Shown here piece by piece: positions 21,970 to 34,383 of a stretch of DNA of 64,000 nt. Every line of letters starts with the position of its first letter. Position 1 is the stretch's first letter. The translations under genes were made by a program, and so were the position numbers. The DNA lies in the NCBI GenBank assembly GCA_021399435.1, contig JAJTUP010000027.1, forward strand, positions 62,001 to 126,000, in the 5' to 3' direction. A model generated the notes under the pieces. It saw only the letters and a list, made by a program, of their open reading frames with translations. It was not told the DNA's origin and searched no databases. The stretch is from Diaporthe sp. PMI_573. Lineage: Eukaryota > Ascomycota > Sordariomycetes > Diaporthales > Diaporthaceae.

Positions 21970-24900
21970 ATGGCAAAGTCTAAAGAAAGTGTGCAGGGAC
22001 CTGTGGCCATTGTCGGTCTCGCCTGCCGGCTGCCCGGTGGCAACGATTCGCCGCAAAAACTCGTGCGTTCCCCAATTCTCACCAGAGGATGGTGCCCATG
22101 ATGCTGATTCAGTCCAAACCCCATTGCAGTGGGATTTCCTCGAAGCAGGCGGCATTGCTTCCCGAGATGTTCCCAAGACAAGATGGAGCTTTGAGGGCCA
22201 CTACGACGGCTCCCTCAAGCCAAAAACATCGCGCCAGCCTGGGGGCATGTTTATCGGCGAAGTCGATCTTGCTAACTTCGACGCCGGGTTCTTTGAAGTC
22301 GGGGCAGCGGAGGCAATCTCTATGGACCCCAACCAACGCCAGATGCTGGAAGTGGTGTTTGAGGGCCTGGAGAATGCAGGACTTCCCCTCGAGGCACTTG
22401 ATGCCCAGCCTGTTGGCTGCTTTGTAGGGTCCTACGCGGCGGACTACGGCGACATGCATAATCGCGACCCAGAAGACCGGCCCAGCAACAACGCAATCGG
22501 CGTGGCGCGAACCGCGCTCGCAAATCGTCTAAGTCACTTTTTGAACATAAAGGGGCCTAGTGTCACGATCGATACAGCCTGCTCTGGGAGTCTGCAGGGT
22601 CTTGACCTGGCTTGCCGGTACCTGCAGGCTGGGGACATCGACGGTGCTATCGTGGCCTCGAGCAATCTATACAGTGAGTTAATCGGCCCGTCAGCCAGGA
22701 GCGAGGGCAATTAGGCCTCGGTTCAAGGGCCATGAATATTCAAGACCCTACGAGCAACCGCATGAATGGATAACTAATGGATTGGCGATCTACAGTGAGC
22801 CCCGAGCATGTCATCGACACGGGTAGCTTTGGCGGCGCACACTCCGTAAGTCGTTGCCCTCCATACACACCCTAAGGAGTGATAATTACAAGACTAACCG
22901 CCGAGGGCCCAATGCAGCCCACAGCTCTGTGCCACACATTTGATGTAGCCGCCGATGGCTACGTCAAAGCAGAAGCCGTCAGCGCCGTCATTGTCAAGCG
23001 GCTTGAGGACGCGGTGCGCGACGGCGATCCAATCCGGGGCGTGATTCTGGGCACTGCATCGAGCAGCAACGGGCGGACGCCGGGCATCGCGAGTCCCAGT
23101 GCCTCGGCCCAGGCGGCGGCCATCCGGATGGCGTACGAGCGTGCCGGCATCACAGACCTGAATCTGACAACATATCTTGAGGTAGGTCAATTGCTGCTCG
23201 AAAGTCACACTTGAGCGTCTTTTAAAGGTGCACTCCACTCAACCCTAATTACGATGATACTGAATTGCCGTCACGAACAAACAGTGCCACGGGACAGGGA
23301 CCCAAGCCGGGGACCCAACTGAAATCAGTGGGGTGGGGTCAGTTTTTGCGAAGACGCGACAGGAACAGGCTCCGCTACTCATAGGATCGGTAAGTACCTA
23401 TATCTCCTATGGATTATATACTACATATATATGGTATCACTAACACAGCGGCACCATTAATAGATCAAGAGCAACATCGGTCATTCGGAGCCAGCGGCCG
23501 GCATCTCTGGATTACTCAAAACCGTCCTGGCTATTGAGCATGGCTGGATACCAGGCACCCCGACTTTTATCAATCCCAGTCCCAAAAGTGAGTGTCTGTG
23601 TAACCACGAGTGAGACCAACTCTCGAATGGAGAGCGTTGGCAATGCTGCTGCGCGGCATTGAACCTGTGATGACGAGGCTGACGGATTGTTCGCACAAGT
23701 TGACTTTGCGGGAAACAAAGTCAAAGCCTTCCGACTCGGCATCCCGTGGCCTGAAGCATCGCCCAGGAGAGCCAGCATCAACTCGTTTGGTGTCGGCGGC
23801 TCCAACGCCCATTTGATCGTCGAACAAGCCTGTGCGGAACACCGGCAGCGTCACGTATCGTCCTATCTGTCCGCCCACGAGGACGATGACGACGAACTGG
23901 ACGACTCGCTTGAGGAATCCGCGCCTGATGCCCGGCCGCGGGTCCTCTTGATGTCAGCCAACGACAAGACGTCCCTGCAGGCGGGTATCAGGGCCCTAGG
24001 CAATCATTTAGTCAACCCCCGCGTCAGGGTGAGCCTGCCTGATCTCGCCTACACCCTCTCGGAGCGCCGAAGCCAGCTGTGGCACCGTGCCTTCGTCACG
24101 TCCGGGACCACAGAGCTTGTCGAGAATCCCGAGGCCTGGACGGCGGGCAAGAAGACTGGACAGGAACTCCGCTTCGGCTTCGTCTTCACGGGACAAGGCG
24201 CCCAGTGGCCTCGGATGGGAGGCGACCTGGTGCGATACTTCCCCTGCGTTCGTCCCATACTTGAAGAGTAAGTCCGAGTCTGCTGCGTATTATTACTGTG
24301 CAGGAACCAACGGCTGATCATGTCTTGTAGGCTCGATGGGGTCTTGCAAAGCCTTCGCCAGCCACCCGAGTGGACTCTGCTCCAGGAACTCACCGAGCAA
24401 CGAACGCCAGAGCACATGCGACGGCCTGAATTCTCCCAGCCCCTCGTGACCGCCTTGCAACTGTGCATCCTCGCCGTCCTGGAAACGTGGGGTGTCAAGC
24501 CAAGCAGCGTGGTGGGCCACTCGTCCGGCGAGATTGCCGCGGCCTACAGCGCCGGGCTACTCGATCGTGCGTCGGCCATTATAGCAGCATTCCATCGTGG
24601 CCGTGCGGCGGTTAACCGCAAGGACGATGTCGCAAAGGACATAGGGATGCTTGCTGTCGGGCTCGGCGCCGACACGGTGTCGGCCGAGTACCTCGATAAA
24701 TACGCAGGCCAGGCCTGGATTGCATGCTTCAACAGCCCTAGCAGCGTCACCATTTCCGGGAGATCTGCGGCCCTCGACGCACTTAAGGAAGAGATATCGG
24801 CAGCAGGCCATTTTTCCAGGCGGCTCCAGGTCGATTTGGCCTACCACTCGGAACTCATGGGCGTCATTGGCGACGAGTACGACGCCCTTCTCGTGAAGGA

Positions 24901-27900
24901 ACCGGCCTTCCAGCCAGGCGCCGCCGTCTCGGACGACGGCGTGGCCATGTACTCTTCGGTTACTGCGGGCCAGATCACGGGCCCTACCGACGCAGCATAT
25001 TGGAGAGTCAACATGACCTCACCGGTCCGATTCGACGAGGCTCTCAAGGAAATGGTCGAGGCGCCGCGGGGCCCCAACTACCTGATCGAAATCGGGCCCT
25101 CCGGCGCGCTGGCTGGCCCCGTCGGGCAGCTGCTCGGCTCCCTGCCGCAAGCAGTGGGCAGCAACGTCACCTACGCACCCTCGTGGGCACGGGGCGCGGG
25201 CGCTGCGAGAAAGGCGCTCTTGGACCTGGCGGGCCGGCTGTGGGTTGCGGGCTTTGACATCGACACCGCTGCCGTCGGCCAGTACGACGGCACCGAGCGC
25301 ACCATTGTCGACTTGCCCAACTACCAGTGGAACCACAGCGTCAAGTACTGGCATGAGAACGCAGCGAGCAAGGACTGGCGCTTCCGCAAGTACCCCGTGC
25401 ATGACCTCCTCGGGAGCAAGGTCCTCGGGGTCCCTTGGGCAGCGCCGATTTGGCGGTCGTACTTGAACGTATCCAACGTGCCCTACCTGCTCGACCACCG
25501 TCTTGGTAAGCTTCTTGCGCACCCTCACCGATGTTGCTCATAATTGTGTCCCTAACATTCTTGTCGCAGGTGGGCACGCCATCATGCCGGGAGCCGGCTT
25601 CCTCACCATGGCGTTAGAGGCCATCTACCAGAAACACTGCGCCCTATCGCCCCCCGAGCAGGTCGCCGACGTGGCCCGGAACGACCTCTGCTACCGGTTC
25701 CGCAACGTGCGCTTCAACCGGGCGCTCGTCCTCGAGGCAGGTAAGGAGGCAGTGGTCACCACGTCGCTGGTCCCCGTCGCGGGAAGCACAGGCACCAAGC
25801 AGCACTGGCACGAGTTCCGCGTCGCCTCAACCGAGGGCACGATTGCATCGGAGCACTGTGTGGGCCTCGTGCGGCTGCAGGACCCCGTCGACGAGCACGT
25901 CCCCGCCGCGGTTCTCCCGCTCGAGGGGGCCCAGCCGGCCCGGCTGTGGTACAAGGCCGAGCGCGAGGCCGGCGCGGACTTCGGACCCACGTTCCAGAAG
26001 ATGCTCGAGGTTGAGGCGGTGCCGGGTCAGCGGCATTGTCGCACCCTGCTTTCCCTTGAGCCAGCCCCGAGCGCGCAGGAGAAGCAGTCGTACTATCCTG
26101 TACACCCCGCGGCGCTGGATGGCTGTGTGCAGACGCCGTATATTCCGAATGCCTTGTGCGACCGCACCAAGGTCAAGCAGCTGTGAGTTTGCCCTTCGTC
26201 CCCGCTATGTTCAAGTGTGCGTCTTGTGTTTCTGACATCTGGTCTGCTCTGTTCTTTCTCTGTAGAATGATTCCCAACATCATTGACGACATGATCATCA
26301 ACAAGGTTCCCTCACAGCTACTGAGGGGGGTAGCCAAGTCAACGGCTGTCTACTCGGGCCGCGGTCGTCCGGATTCCGGCAAGAGCTGGCTGGCGAACGC
26401 ATCCGTCTACGACGCGCAGACGGGCCAACTGGCGGTCAGGATCACCGGCATGACCTATGCGAAGCTCGACGAGGCGGACCGGCCGGATCCGCACACCTTC
26501 CACGCGGTCGAGTGGAAGCCCGACATCACGCTCCTGGCCAGAGACCAGATCCTGTTTCTGGACCGGGTCGATGATGCCGACGACGGTAGGAGCTGGGGGC
26601 CAGCAGCAGAGACAGTCATGGACCTTGCCGCGCACAAGAAACCAGGACTGTCCGTCTTGGAGATCAGCTTGGACGACGAGGACGGGCAGGCCGGAACGGA
26701 CACGGCAGCAGCGAGGTCCCTCTGGCTGAGCGGCGGTACGACGAGAGCAGCATATGCTCGTTATGATTTCGGCACACCCAATGCGAGCACTCTGGTCAAG
26801 TTCGGCACGCGCCACCAGGGAGACGGGCGGATCTCGTCCCATTTGGTCAACCCTGAGAAGGTGGCGTCTGGTTTGGTGAATGGTACAGGAGAGAATGCAA
26901 CGTACGATCTTGTCATAGTCAAGACGCTCGACGACGTCGACAGTGCGCTGCTCAACCAAGCTTGGAAGGACCTGACGCCCTTCCTCGCAAGGGACTCGTG
27001 TCGCATCCTAGTGCAAGAGAGGAGGGCGGGTGCGCACACAGGGGACGCATCCCCTCCCTCTCTTTCGACGATGAGCCCGTCTCCGCCCGCCTCATCATCT
27101 CCGGGGCAGCCCTCGAGTCCCATCACGTCCGAATCGTGGAGTGATGCAGGCAGCAAGGAGGTCATTGCCAACCCGTCCGAGTCTGGTAATAGCACAGGCG
27201 ACGGTGACGATGGTGCACCCTCCCTGCTGGCCTTGCCCACAGATCCCAGTTCGTCTTTGGTGTACGTGGGCTTGCCCTCAGGTCCCTCAACGAGCACAGG
27301 TCGTGCTGTCCAGGCGGAGAGTACTGGCAAGCGGCTTGTTGTGGCTCGGCTCGCAAAGTCAACGCCACGTCTGGGAACGGCTCTGCAGCGCACACTCGAG
27401 GCATCTGGCTGGACCGTTGACGTGCATGACGGCTCCTCGGGACCGTCTGCGCAATCCGTGCAGGGCAGCGTGGTCCTAGTCCTCGACGAAATCCACCGCT
27501 CCGTGCTCTCCGGGCCCAGCGAGAGCCAGTGGCACGCCGTTAGGAACCTCCTCGGCTCCGGGAGCCCTGTCCTGTGGGTGACCAAGGGAGCCCAAGGCAG
27601 CCGGGTGACGGACCCAAGGCACGCTCTGGTCCACGGGCTGTTCCGCGTCGCGCGAGAGGAGGACCCGCTCGTCCGGATCCACACCCTCGACGTGCAGTCC
27701 AGCACCAGCCCCGCCACGAGCTGGGCCATCGCCACCGTGCTCGACCTGGTGGCCCGGGAGGGCGGCTCCGCAGAGACCGAGTACATGGAGCGCGACGGGG
27801 TGCTCCACGTCCAGCGGATCGTGCCCGATGCAGCCCTCAACGCGTTCCGCCGCGCCGAGGAAGAGGGCCTGGCACCTGTCGTGAAGCCGTTCCACGGCAC

Positions 27901-30403
27901 TGCCGCGCAGGTATCGCTGCACGCCGAGCGCCTCGGCACGCTGCAGAGCCTGATGTGGTGCGAGACGGAGCAGCAGCCCCTGTGCGCGGGCACGATCCAG
28001 GTGGAGGTGATGGCGATCGGCGTCAACTTCAAGGACGTGGCCATCACGATGGGCATCGTGCCCGACAACGAGTTCAACCTCGGGTTCGAGTGCGCAGGTG
28101 TCGTCACCCGCCTGGGCCCGGATGTGACCGACTTCGCCGTGGGCGATAGGGTCTGCATGCTGAAGGGCGGCAGCTATGCCAACCGCGTGACGGTGACGGT
28201 GGAGCGATGCCACCGGATCCCGGACGCCATGAGCTTCGAGGAGGCTGCCACGATCCCTTCGGTGTACCTCTGCTGCTTGTACGCAATGTACCATCTCGGC
28301 AATCTACAGGAGAACCAGGTATGGAAGTCGAGGCCAGACCCAAGCCGTGATAGCTGCATATTGCGCTCCAGAGAATGCTGACGAGTAGCTTACCCCTCGC
28401 AGTCGGTCCTCATTCATTCCGCCACCGGTGGTGTCGGCATTGCTTGTATCGAGCTGGCAAAATGCAAAAACGCAGAGGTAGGAGGTCTGCTGTGCTCAAA
28501 TGAAACTGGCCCATTGCTGACCCAATTGCCTTACCTGTTTGTTAGATATTCGTCACTGTCGGCACCGAAGAGAAGCGCCAATTCCTTGAGACCAATTATG
28601 GCATCCCACGGAGCCACATGTTCTCCTCGAGAAACACCAAGTTTGCCGGCGAGATCATGAAAGCCACAGGTGGGCGCGGTGTAGATGTCATTATTAACTC
28701 TCTGGTGGGGGAACTTTTAGATGCCTCGTGGCGTATTGTTGCGGACGGTGGAAATATGGTCGAGATTGGGAAGCGCGACATTGTGGACAGAAACACTCTG
28801 GCGATGGAGCCTTTCGACCGCAATTGCTCGTTCCGGGCGGTGGACTTTTCCTATCTGCCACACATCAACGAGCCCCTCATCAAGCGGTAAGTTTGGACTA
28901 CATTATCTCGTCTCGCGCATTACGGAGGCTAATACTCAAGCTCCCCAGGCTGTTCGATGAGCTCTTCATCCTCTTTGATGCCGGCCGTGTCAAGCCTATA
29001 TATCCAATTACGACCTTTGGCTTCGATGCTGTAGTTGATGCTCTATCCTACATCAGAAGTGGTCGCCACTTGGGCAAGATTGTCATCACCAACGGAGAAA
29101 ATGAGGACATTAATCTGCCTATTCGGCCTGCGGTCCGCCGTCTGCAGCTGCGATCCGACGTCTCCTATCTTATTGTGGGAGGCTTAAAGGGGGCATGTGG
29201 AACTCTGGCTATCCATATGGCCGAGCACGGCGCTCGTCATATTCTTGTCTGTAGCAGGAGCGGCCTTGACGACAGCACATCTTCCAGGGTCATAGCCAGC
29301 TGCCAGGGCTATGGCTGCAGCGTGACCGAGGCGAGATGTGATGTCGGCGACTGGGAAGCCACGCTGCATACGTTCAAGACGGCGACTCCACCCATTGGCG
29401 GCATCATACAAGGAGCCATGGTCTTGAGGGTGAGTCAACTACTGCTACTACTCCTTCTTGTCATAAGCTCGGGGAACTGACTGAATCCGACCTGGCGCAG
29501 GACAAACCGCTCGAGACAATGTCGCTTGACGACTACCTCACTGCCACCCACGCCAAAGTCCAGGGGACATGGAACCTCCACCGCGCGGCGCACGAGACCC
29601 TCGCACGACCCCTCGACTTCTTTACCCTGCTGTCCAGTGTCTCGGGAATCGTTGGTAACAAGGGCCAAGCCAACTACGCCGCCGCCAATGCCTTCTTGGA
29701 CGCCTTCGCCAGCTACCGCCATTCGCAGGGCCTCCACGCCAACACGGTGGACCTGGGCCTGATCGAGGACGTGGGCTACGTCGCCGAGCAGGAGACCCCC
29801 AGCCTCGAGCACCGCTTCGACAAGCGCAAATGGACACCCATAAACGAAGCCGTCCTGCGGCGGATCCTGACCTACTCGATCCTCCAGCAGGACCGCAGCG
29901 CGCCCATCCACGCCGCCAGCGCCGCGCAGACCATCACCGGCATCGGCTTCCCCCTGCCCATCGAGGGCTCCGAGACTCTGGCGCGCGAGCCGCGCTTCGG
30001 CCACCTGTTCCACGCGAGCTACGGGGCCGAGGGCGCCGCCGGCGGGGACGCAGGGGCCGCCGCCGGCGGGGACGAGACCGAGCAGGCGATCCAGCAGTTC
30101 AAGCTCCTGGTCGCGTCCGTGGGCGGCGCAGGCAGCGCCACAGACACGGCAAAGCTCACCGCGGCGTGCCTCTCGCTCGCCGCGACGCAGTTCAGCCGGA
30201 TTCTGCGGCTCGAGACGCCGCCCGAGCCCGGGAGGCCGCTGGTCGCCTATGGTCTGGACTCGCTGGCGGCTGTCGAGCTGCGGAACTGGGTGCGCAGGAA
30301 GCTGGCGATTGAGCTGACGACGTTGGACATCACGAGTGCGCCCTCGTTGATTGCTCTGTGCGAGAAGATGGTGGCCAAGCTGCCTGCTTCCTCACAGTCA
30401 TGA
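21970..30403 (+). CDS. Highly reducing type I polyketide synthase (KS-AT-DH-degenerate MT-ER-KR-ACP)
   Basis: Fourteen exons: 21970-22062, 22130-22673, 22796-22845, 22918-23181, 23285-23389, 23464-23587, 23700-24267, 24331-25505, 25570-26182, 26266-28318, 28403-28477, 28546-28886, 28949-29429, 29501-30403. Every junction keeps frame; 2462 aa. KS: DTACSGS with Cys182, [11 protein letters not shown] with His319, SNIGH with His359. [17 protein letters not shown] and [14 protein letters not shown] with Ser647. [15 protein letters not shown] with His972 and [10 protein letters not shown] with Asp1158. The methyltransferase position (about 1300-1400) keeps only [13 protein letters not shown], without the glycine-rich SAM motif, so it is probably inactive. 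A Ser/Pro/Gly-rich low-complexity stretch follows (about 1437-1497). ER: about 1720-2070 with [23 protein letters not shown] near 2076, Tyr2221 in [19 protein letters not shown] with Ser2416. No thioesterase. All three reductive domains look complete, so it should make a highly reduced, probably unmethylated chain. Confidence 0.95.
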
Positions 30404-31000
30404 TGGGCGTTGGAGCCATAGGCAGGCGCCCCTTGATATCAAGTATAGGATATCGGGGACAAAATTTTGATTGTCCTCGCCCTGAACTGAAAGTAATCTT
30501 CAAAGGGTCCTAGATAATTGAAGTACATGTTATGCTGCGGTAAAAGTAACCGCCGGGAAGAACGGCTCTGATTTTCTGAATTTAAAGGCGCTCTTACCTG
30601 CCGTGTAAGGCGGGAACAGCAGCTTGATTGTCACATGAGTGATCACTATGTTTGGATTCGCAATGCAATTACTTGAATCACTTGGTGGACATGCACTCCA
30701 TTATCAACTCGTCACTCGTCAATCGCACACTGTTTCTCTTTAACAATCGCCCAGCCTGCAAGCAACCCCTCTTGCCCCTAATGTCACAAGAGGGACATAC
30801 AAGAGGCGAAGCTATCAAATCTTGCTTAAGACTATAGAGTTCTGAATAAAACCTCTCTCCTTGTCTCCCGTCAACCACTACGCCATCTTCCTTCACCACC
30901 ACAATGCAGTAGACGATATAAGCTGGTTCATGTTCCTGACCCAGCTGGATCAAGCATGCTCGGGAGAAATTCTCGTCACAACAGTCCAATAACCTATTGC
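30404..31000. other. Intergenic region downstream of the PKS
   Basis: About 600 bp holding the PKS 3' flank. A 114-codon minus-strand frame (30678-31022) has no recognisable domain and is not accepted. Nothing else is seen. Confidence 0.5.
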
Positions 31001-31227
31001 CATGTCGGCAAAGCTGACGCATGAATCATACCTCAGCTTGCCGCCTATTTGTACATTGGACTATCTAGGTACGCATAAGGACATGTGCAGTGCCACTGAC
31101 GGGCCATTGATGATGACATGGTACACCAGAATCGTTCACGCCCTGGCTCGTGAACTGTTTATGGACGTCGAAGCCATTTTTAAGCCTGCCCAATAGCCAA
31201 CGAGGAAGATCCGCGGCACGCTCTTGA

Positions 31228-32455
31228 GCTTGGTACTGGAGGAAATGTGGAAACTTCATCCGGGTGGGGGTGGGGTACGCTCATTCATCGGGTCGATACC
31301 GTCGCTCGTGAGCACGCCGGTGCTGTTGCACTCATAAACGGGGAGGAGGAGTTTCAGGTTGCTCAATTACAGAGCCGGATATACCATATCGCGCTGTGCC
31401 TGAAACAAAGCCTTTACCGACAGGGTGTGGACCTTGAAATGGACTCACCCGGCGGTATCACTCTTCGACGTCAGTAGTGATGATGGAAATCTACATCAGA
31501 CATCGCCTGGTTTAGACTCTTGTCTCGATCATATCTTGCATGCCCTAGGCAATGGCGGCGTCCTGGTCTTGGTTAGCAAAAAGAGGGCGTCGAGATCCAA
31601 CACACATGGCTGATCTGATGCTTGAGCACAATATCACCATAGTTTTTCGATGCTAATGGAAATACCTGTCGCTGAGAAACTATGACTTGACAAGCCTGCG
31701 TAATTGTGCAGAATGGCGTAAGGCTTTTTCTGGCGGTGAGAAGCTGACCTACCAACGGCTGAATACTCCGTCATGATCGTAGACGACGGCATGCGACCAC
31801 TCCCAGTTGATTTCCTTAGAGAAGTTCTGATTACAGGAGAAGACATGGAGCTGCGTTATCTGAATCGCCCCGAAGAGACTGAAAGTCGCTTTTTTTTTTT
31901 TTTTTACATTGACAGCTCCTTTCGGTCAGCGGGCGCCTCTCCGCTAGGTCTCCGTAGCGGAACATCTTTACAAGGACGCCTCACCCAACCTGCATGGATA
32001 TACGGTCTCCAAATTGTTTATTGAAGTGTTCCTCGAACGCGTGGTTTCTGGCTCGACTTGCCGATATATACTGAAGCATACACTGTGCTGCGAGCCTGAT
32101 TGGGCCGGACCCGCCCGAAGACAACATCATGAGCGTTGTAGTGCGGCATTCCCGCATTCTCGGAGCTGTTCCTAAATTCACACATGGTATGAGAGTCAAA
32201 GATGCCTTTGACTTTGTGTCTGTCGAGAGTGAGGGTAGGCAATTAGTGGACATTGCGCCGGATTTGGTTTCCACCTTTGCTTCACCTCTCCCTGCATCAC
32301 TCCCAAGATCCTTTAAATATGATTGTAATGATGCCACAATCCCGCCAAATGGATTACGGGAATATGTGCAAGGGATTTACGGCTACTCGCTTGCTCGTAT
32401 GGCTGTTTGTGCCTGGACTCGCATCGCAAGACAGAAAGGGACTCGGTGGTGTGCT
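31228..32455 (+). pseudogene. Relic of an NRPS or PKS-NRPS: adenylation and reductase-domain fragments
   Basis: Short plus-strand pieces in shifting frames line up in NRPS order. First comes ALELGTGGN...WGTLIHRVD with AGAVALINGEEEF (31228-31400), the C-A linker and adenylation start typical of fungal PKS-NRPS hybrids. Next is SPGLDSCLDHILHALGNGGV then LVLVSKK (about 31500-31590), continued in another frame by DPTHMADLMLEHNITI. PVDFLREVLITGED with RYLNRPEETESRFF (31800-31890) matches adenylation core motifs near A7. Finally, 32129-32455 resembles the end of a thioester reductase domain (FDFVSVESEGRQLVD, then NDATIPPNGLREYV). A 17-T run and several frameshifts break it, and the T domain and most A core motifs are missing. 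Composition is ordinary, so this is deletion and frameshift decay rather than RIP. Confidence 0.65.
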
Positions 32456-32539
32456 GCTTGACTATTAGGCACAGGTGGTGGAAGATGGTGCAAAGTTGCA
32501 TATGCCAGTTATATCTAGTATATATCCGTTCTCATCGCA

Positions 32540-34383
32540 CTAATCCAAACGGTTTTCCCATATTCTGAGATTAAAATCCTTCACGATGGAAGTCGAGTAA
32601 ACTCTGCGCTTCCAGGGTTGTTCTGCATTGGTGATTTGAAAGTCAAAGACCCGCAGTAGCTAAAAAATTCAAGGGGTTGTCCAGCGTTAGTTATTGTAAA
32701 CGCTGTTTCACACTGATGATGAAAAGGAGGGGGCAGGCAACATACCTCAACGAAGATCTTGTTCAGCTCAATCATAGCAAGGGTCTTTCCCAGACATAAC
32801 CAACGACCATGCCCAAAAGCCAGATCGACCGCCCTCAACCTGTAGACCCTGAGCTCGGCGTCGCAATCCAGAAAGCGTTCTGGTCTGAATACTTCAGCAT
32901 CTGCGCCGAAGACCTCGGTATTCCTCAACATTGTGACGAAGTTACAGTGAATCTCGACGCCCTCAGGCACGAACTTGCCGCAGACTGTAATTAGAGATCA
33001 GGTAAGTCTTTGCTTTTCGAAGCGTAAAACAAAAATTATTCAGGCATTTTGCTTACTAGTGTCACCACCAGGGGGGACCTTCTTTGCAAATCCGTTGACT
33101 AGAGGTGGGACCATCCGTATGCCTTCATTAATCACAGCCTGCAGATACGGCATATCCTTGGCCTGTTCATTTGTAATAGGCTGCGAGATCCGGCCTGCCT
33201 TGATGCCATCGGAAATCTCTTGTTTAAGCTTGTAGTATGCGGTAGGTGATGTCAGAATATGTAATAATATGCCACGAATGGCCGTGATAGTCGTTTCTGT
33301 TCCGGCGGGCATCAGGAGGCCAAGGTCCAGCTCGCATTGCTCTGGATCAAGATCGTGCTTAATCCATTCTTCCTGAATAGACGCCAGATCGTATCAGTAT
33401 CAGCTTCAAGGTGGCTTTGGCAATGTCCAGTTGAGGTCCTCACGCACCAACATATCACCGTGTTCGCGTCCTTGTTTGGTCTCGGTGTTCTCGAAGCGAG
33501 ACTTTACTATTGACCTCATTTCCCTTTGCAAAGCCATCAGCTACTCGAAAAAATAATACAACTAATTACCAGGACAGTGGGAATGGACCACTCACCTTAT
33601 TGACCTTCCCATTCCCTCCTTATCGGTGACCCTGGGCGCATACAGATAAAGGTAGAGCTTCGAAAACAAGATATTGCGCAAGAATGGCACAAGAGTGGCG
33701 GCATGGATGAGAGGCACCGCCGAATCTAAACCTCCTAGAAAGTTAAAGTGATCAGTCTCATTGGCCAGGTCTTCCCACGCCTCACCCATCCCAATGAGCG
33801 TTATAAGATCTAGCTGAAACCACCTCATAATCTTGCTGAAGTCTATCTTCATACCCTGCCCATCTAGGACCTTGGACCGGATATACTGGACCAAACCCGC
33901 GATTTGCGAGTCTATATCCGCCTCGAGGTTCATCGAGCCTTTGCCGTTGAAGCCGGTAATCAATTTTGTCTTGCGATCGTCGTGCAGCTCTGTGCTCAAC
34001 TCGCTAAACACGTTTTCGCCGCCGGGATTGAACTTAACGCTCTCGTACCAGCCACCACGGTCGTAGGTGCTGCGTACAGAGTTGACCTGCCAGAGGGTCT
34101 CGGGGTCATACACCATGATCGAGTCAGGACCAATGCGCATGGCTTTACCGTACTTTTTCTGTGCTCCAGAGAAAGTAGTGTTGCATCGTCCGCCGTAAAC
34201 TGCGAAGAAGCTCCATAAATTGGAGATGGAGGCCAAGGGTGGACCGGGGAAGTGGCTGAGGCGATGCCAGGCGAGGAGAGTGGTGGTGACATGATAGATG
34301 AGAATTGAGGCCAAGCCAGCTGCTATGACTACGCCCCTCTCGGGCAAGATGCTGTAGACCCATGTGGCCAAAATGGGCGCCAT
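32540..34383 (-). CDS. Cytochrome P450 (P450-2), pisatin-demethylase-like
   Basis: Five exons, 34383-33596, 33514-33448, 33372-33057, 32984-32746 and 32659-32540, with GT-AG introns of 71-86 bp, give an intact 509-aa protein. It has an N-terminal anchor (VVIAAGLASILIYHVTTTLL), hinge HFPGPPLAS, I-helix MPAGTETTITA, the ExxR region INEGIRMVPP, VPPGGDTICGKFVPEG, PERF, and heme loop AFGHGRWLCLGKTLA with Cys454. The C-terminus ends ...IWENRLD. An upstream in-frame ATG at 34470 would add 29 residues; 34383 was chosen because it places the anchor near the N-terminus. Sequence style places it with fungal pisatin-demethylase/TRI-type class II P450s, which oxidise small lipophilic metabolites at the ER. 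Its stop lies about 85 bp from the NRPS relic, at the right edge of the cluster. It may tailor the polyketide, or be left over from the pathway the relic belonged to. Confidence 0.9.

Noticed and set aside
30678..31022. 114-codon minus-strand ORF downstream of the PKS
   Set aside because: No domain, no plausible intron partners, and it runs into sequence better explained as PKS 3' flank and NRPS relic.
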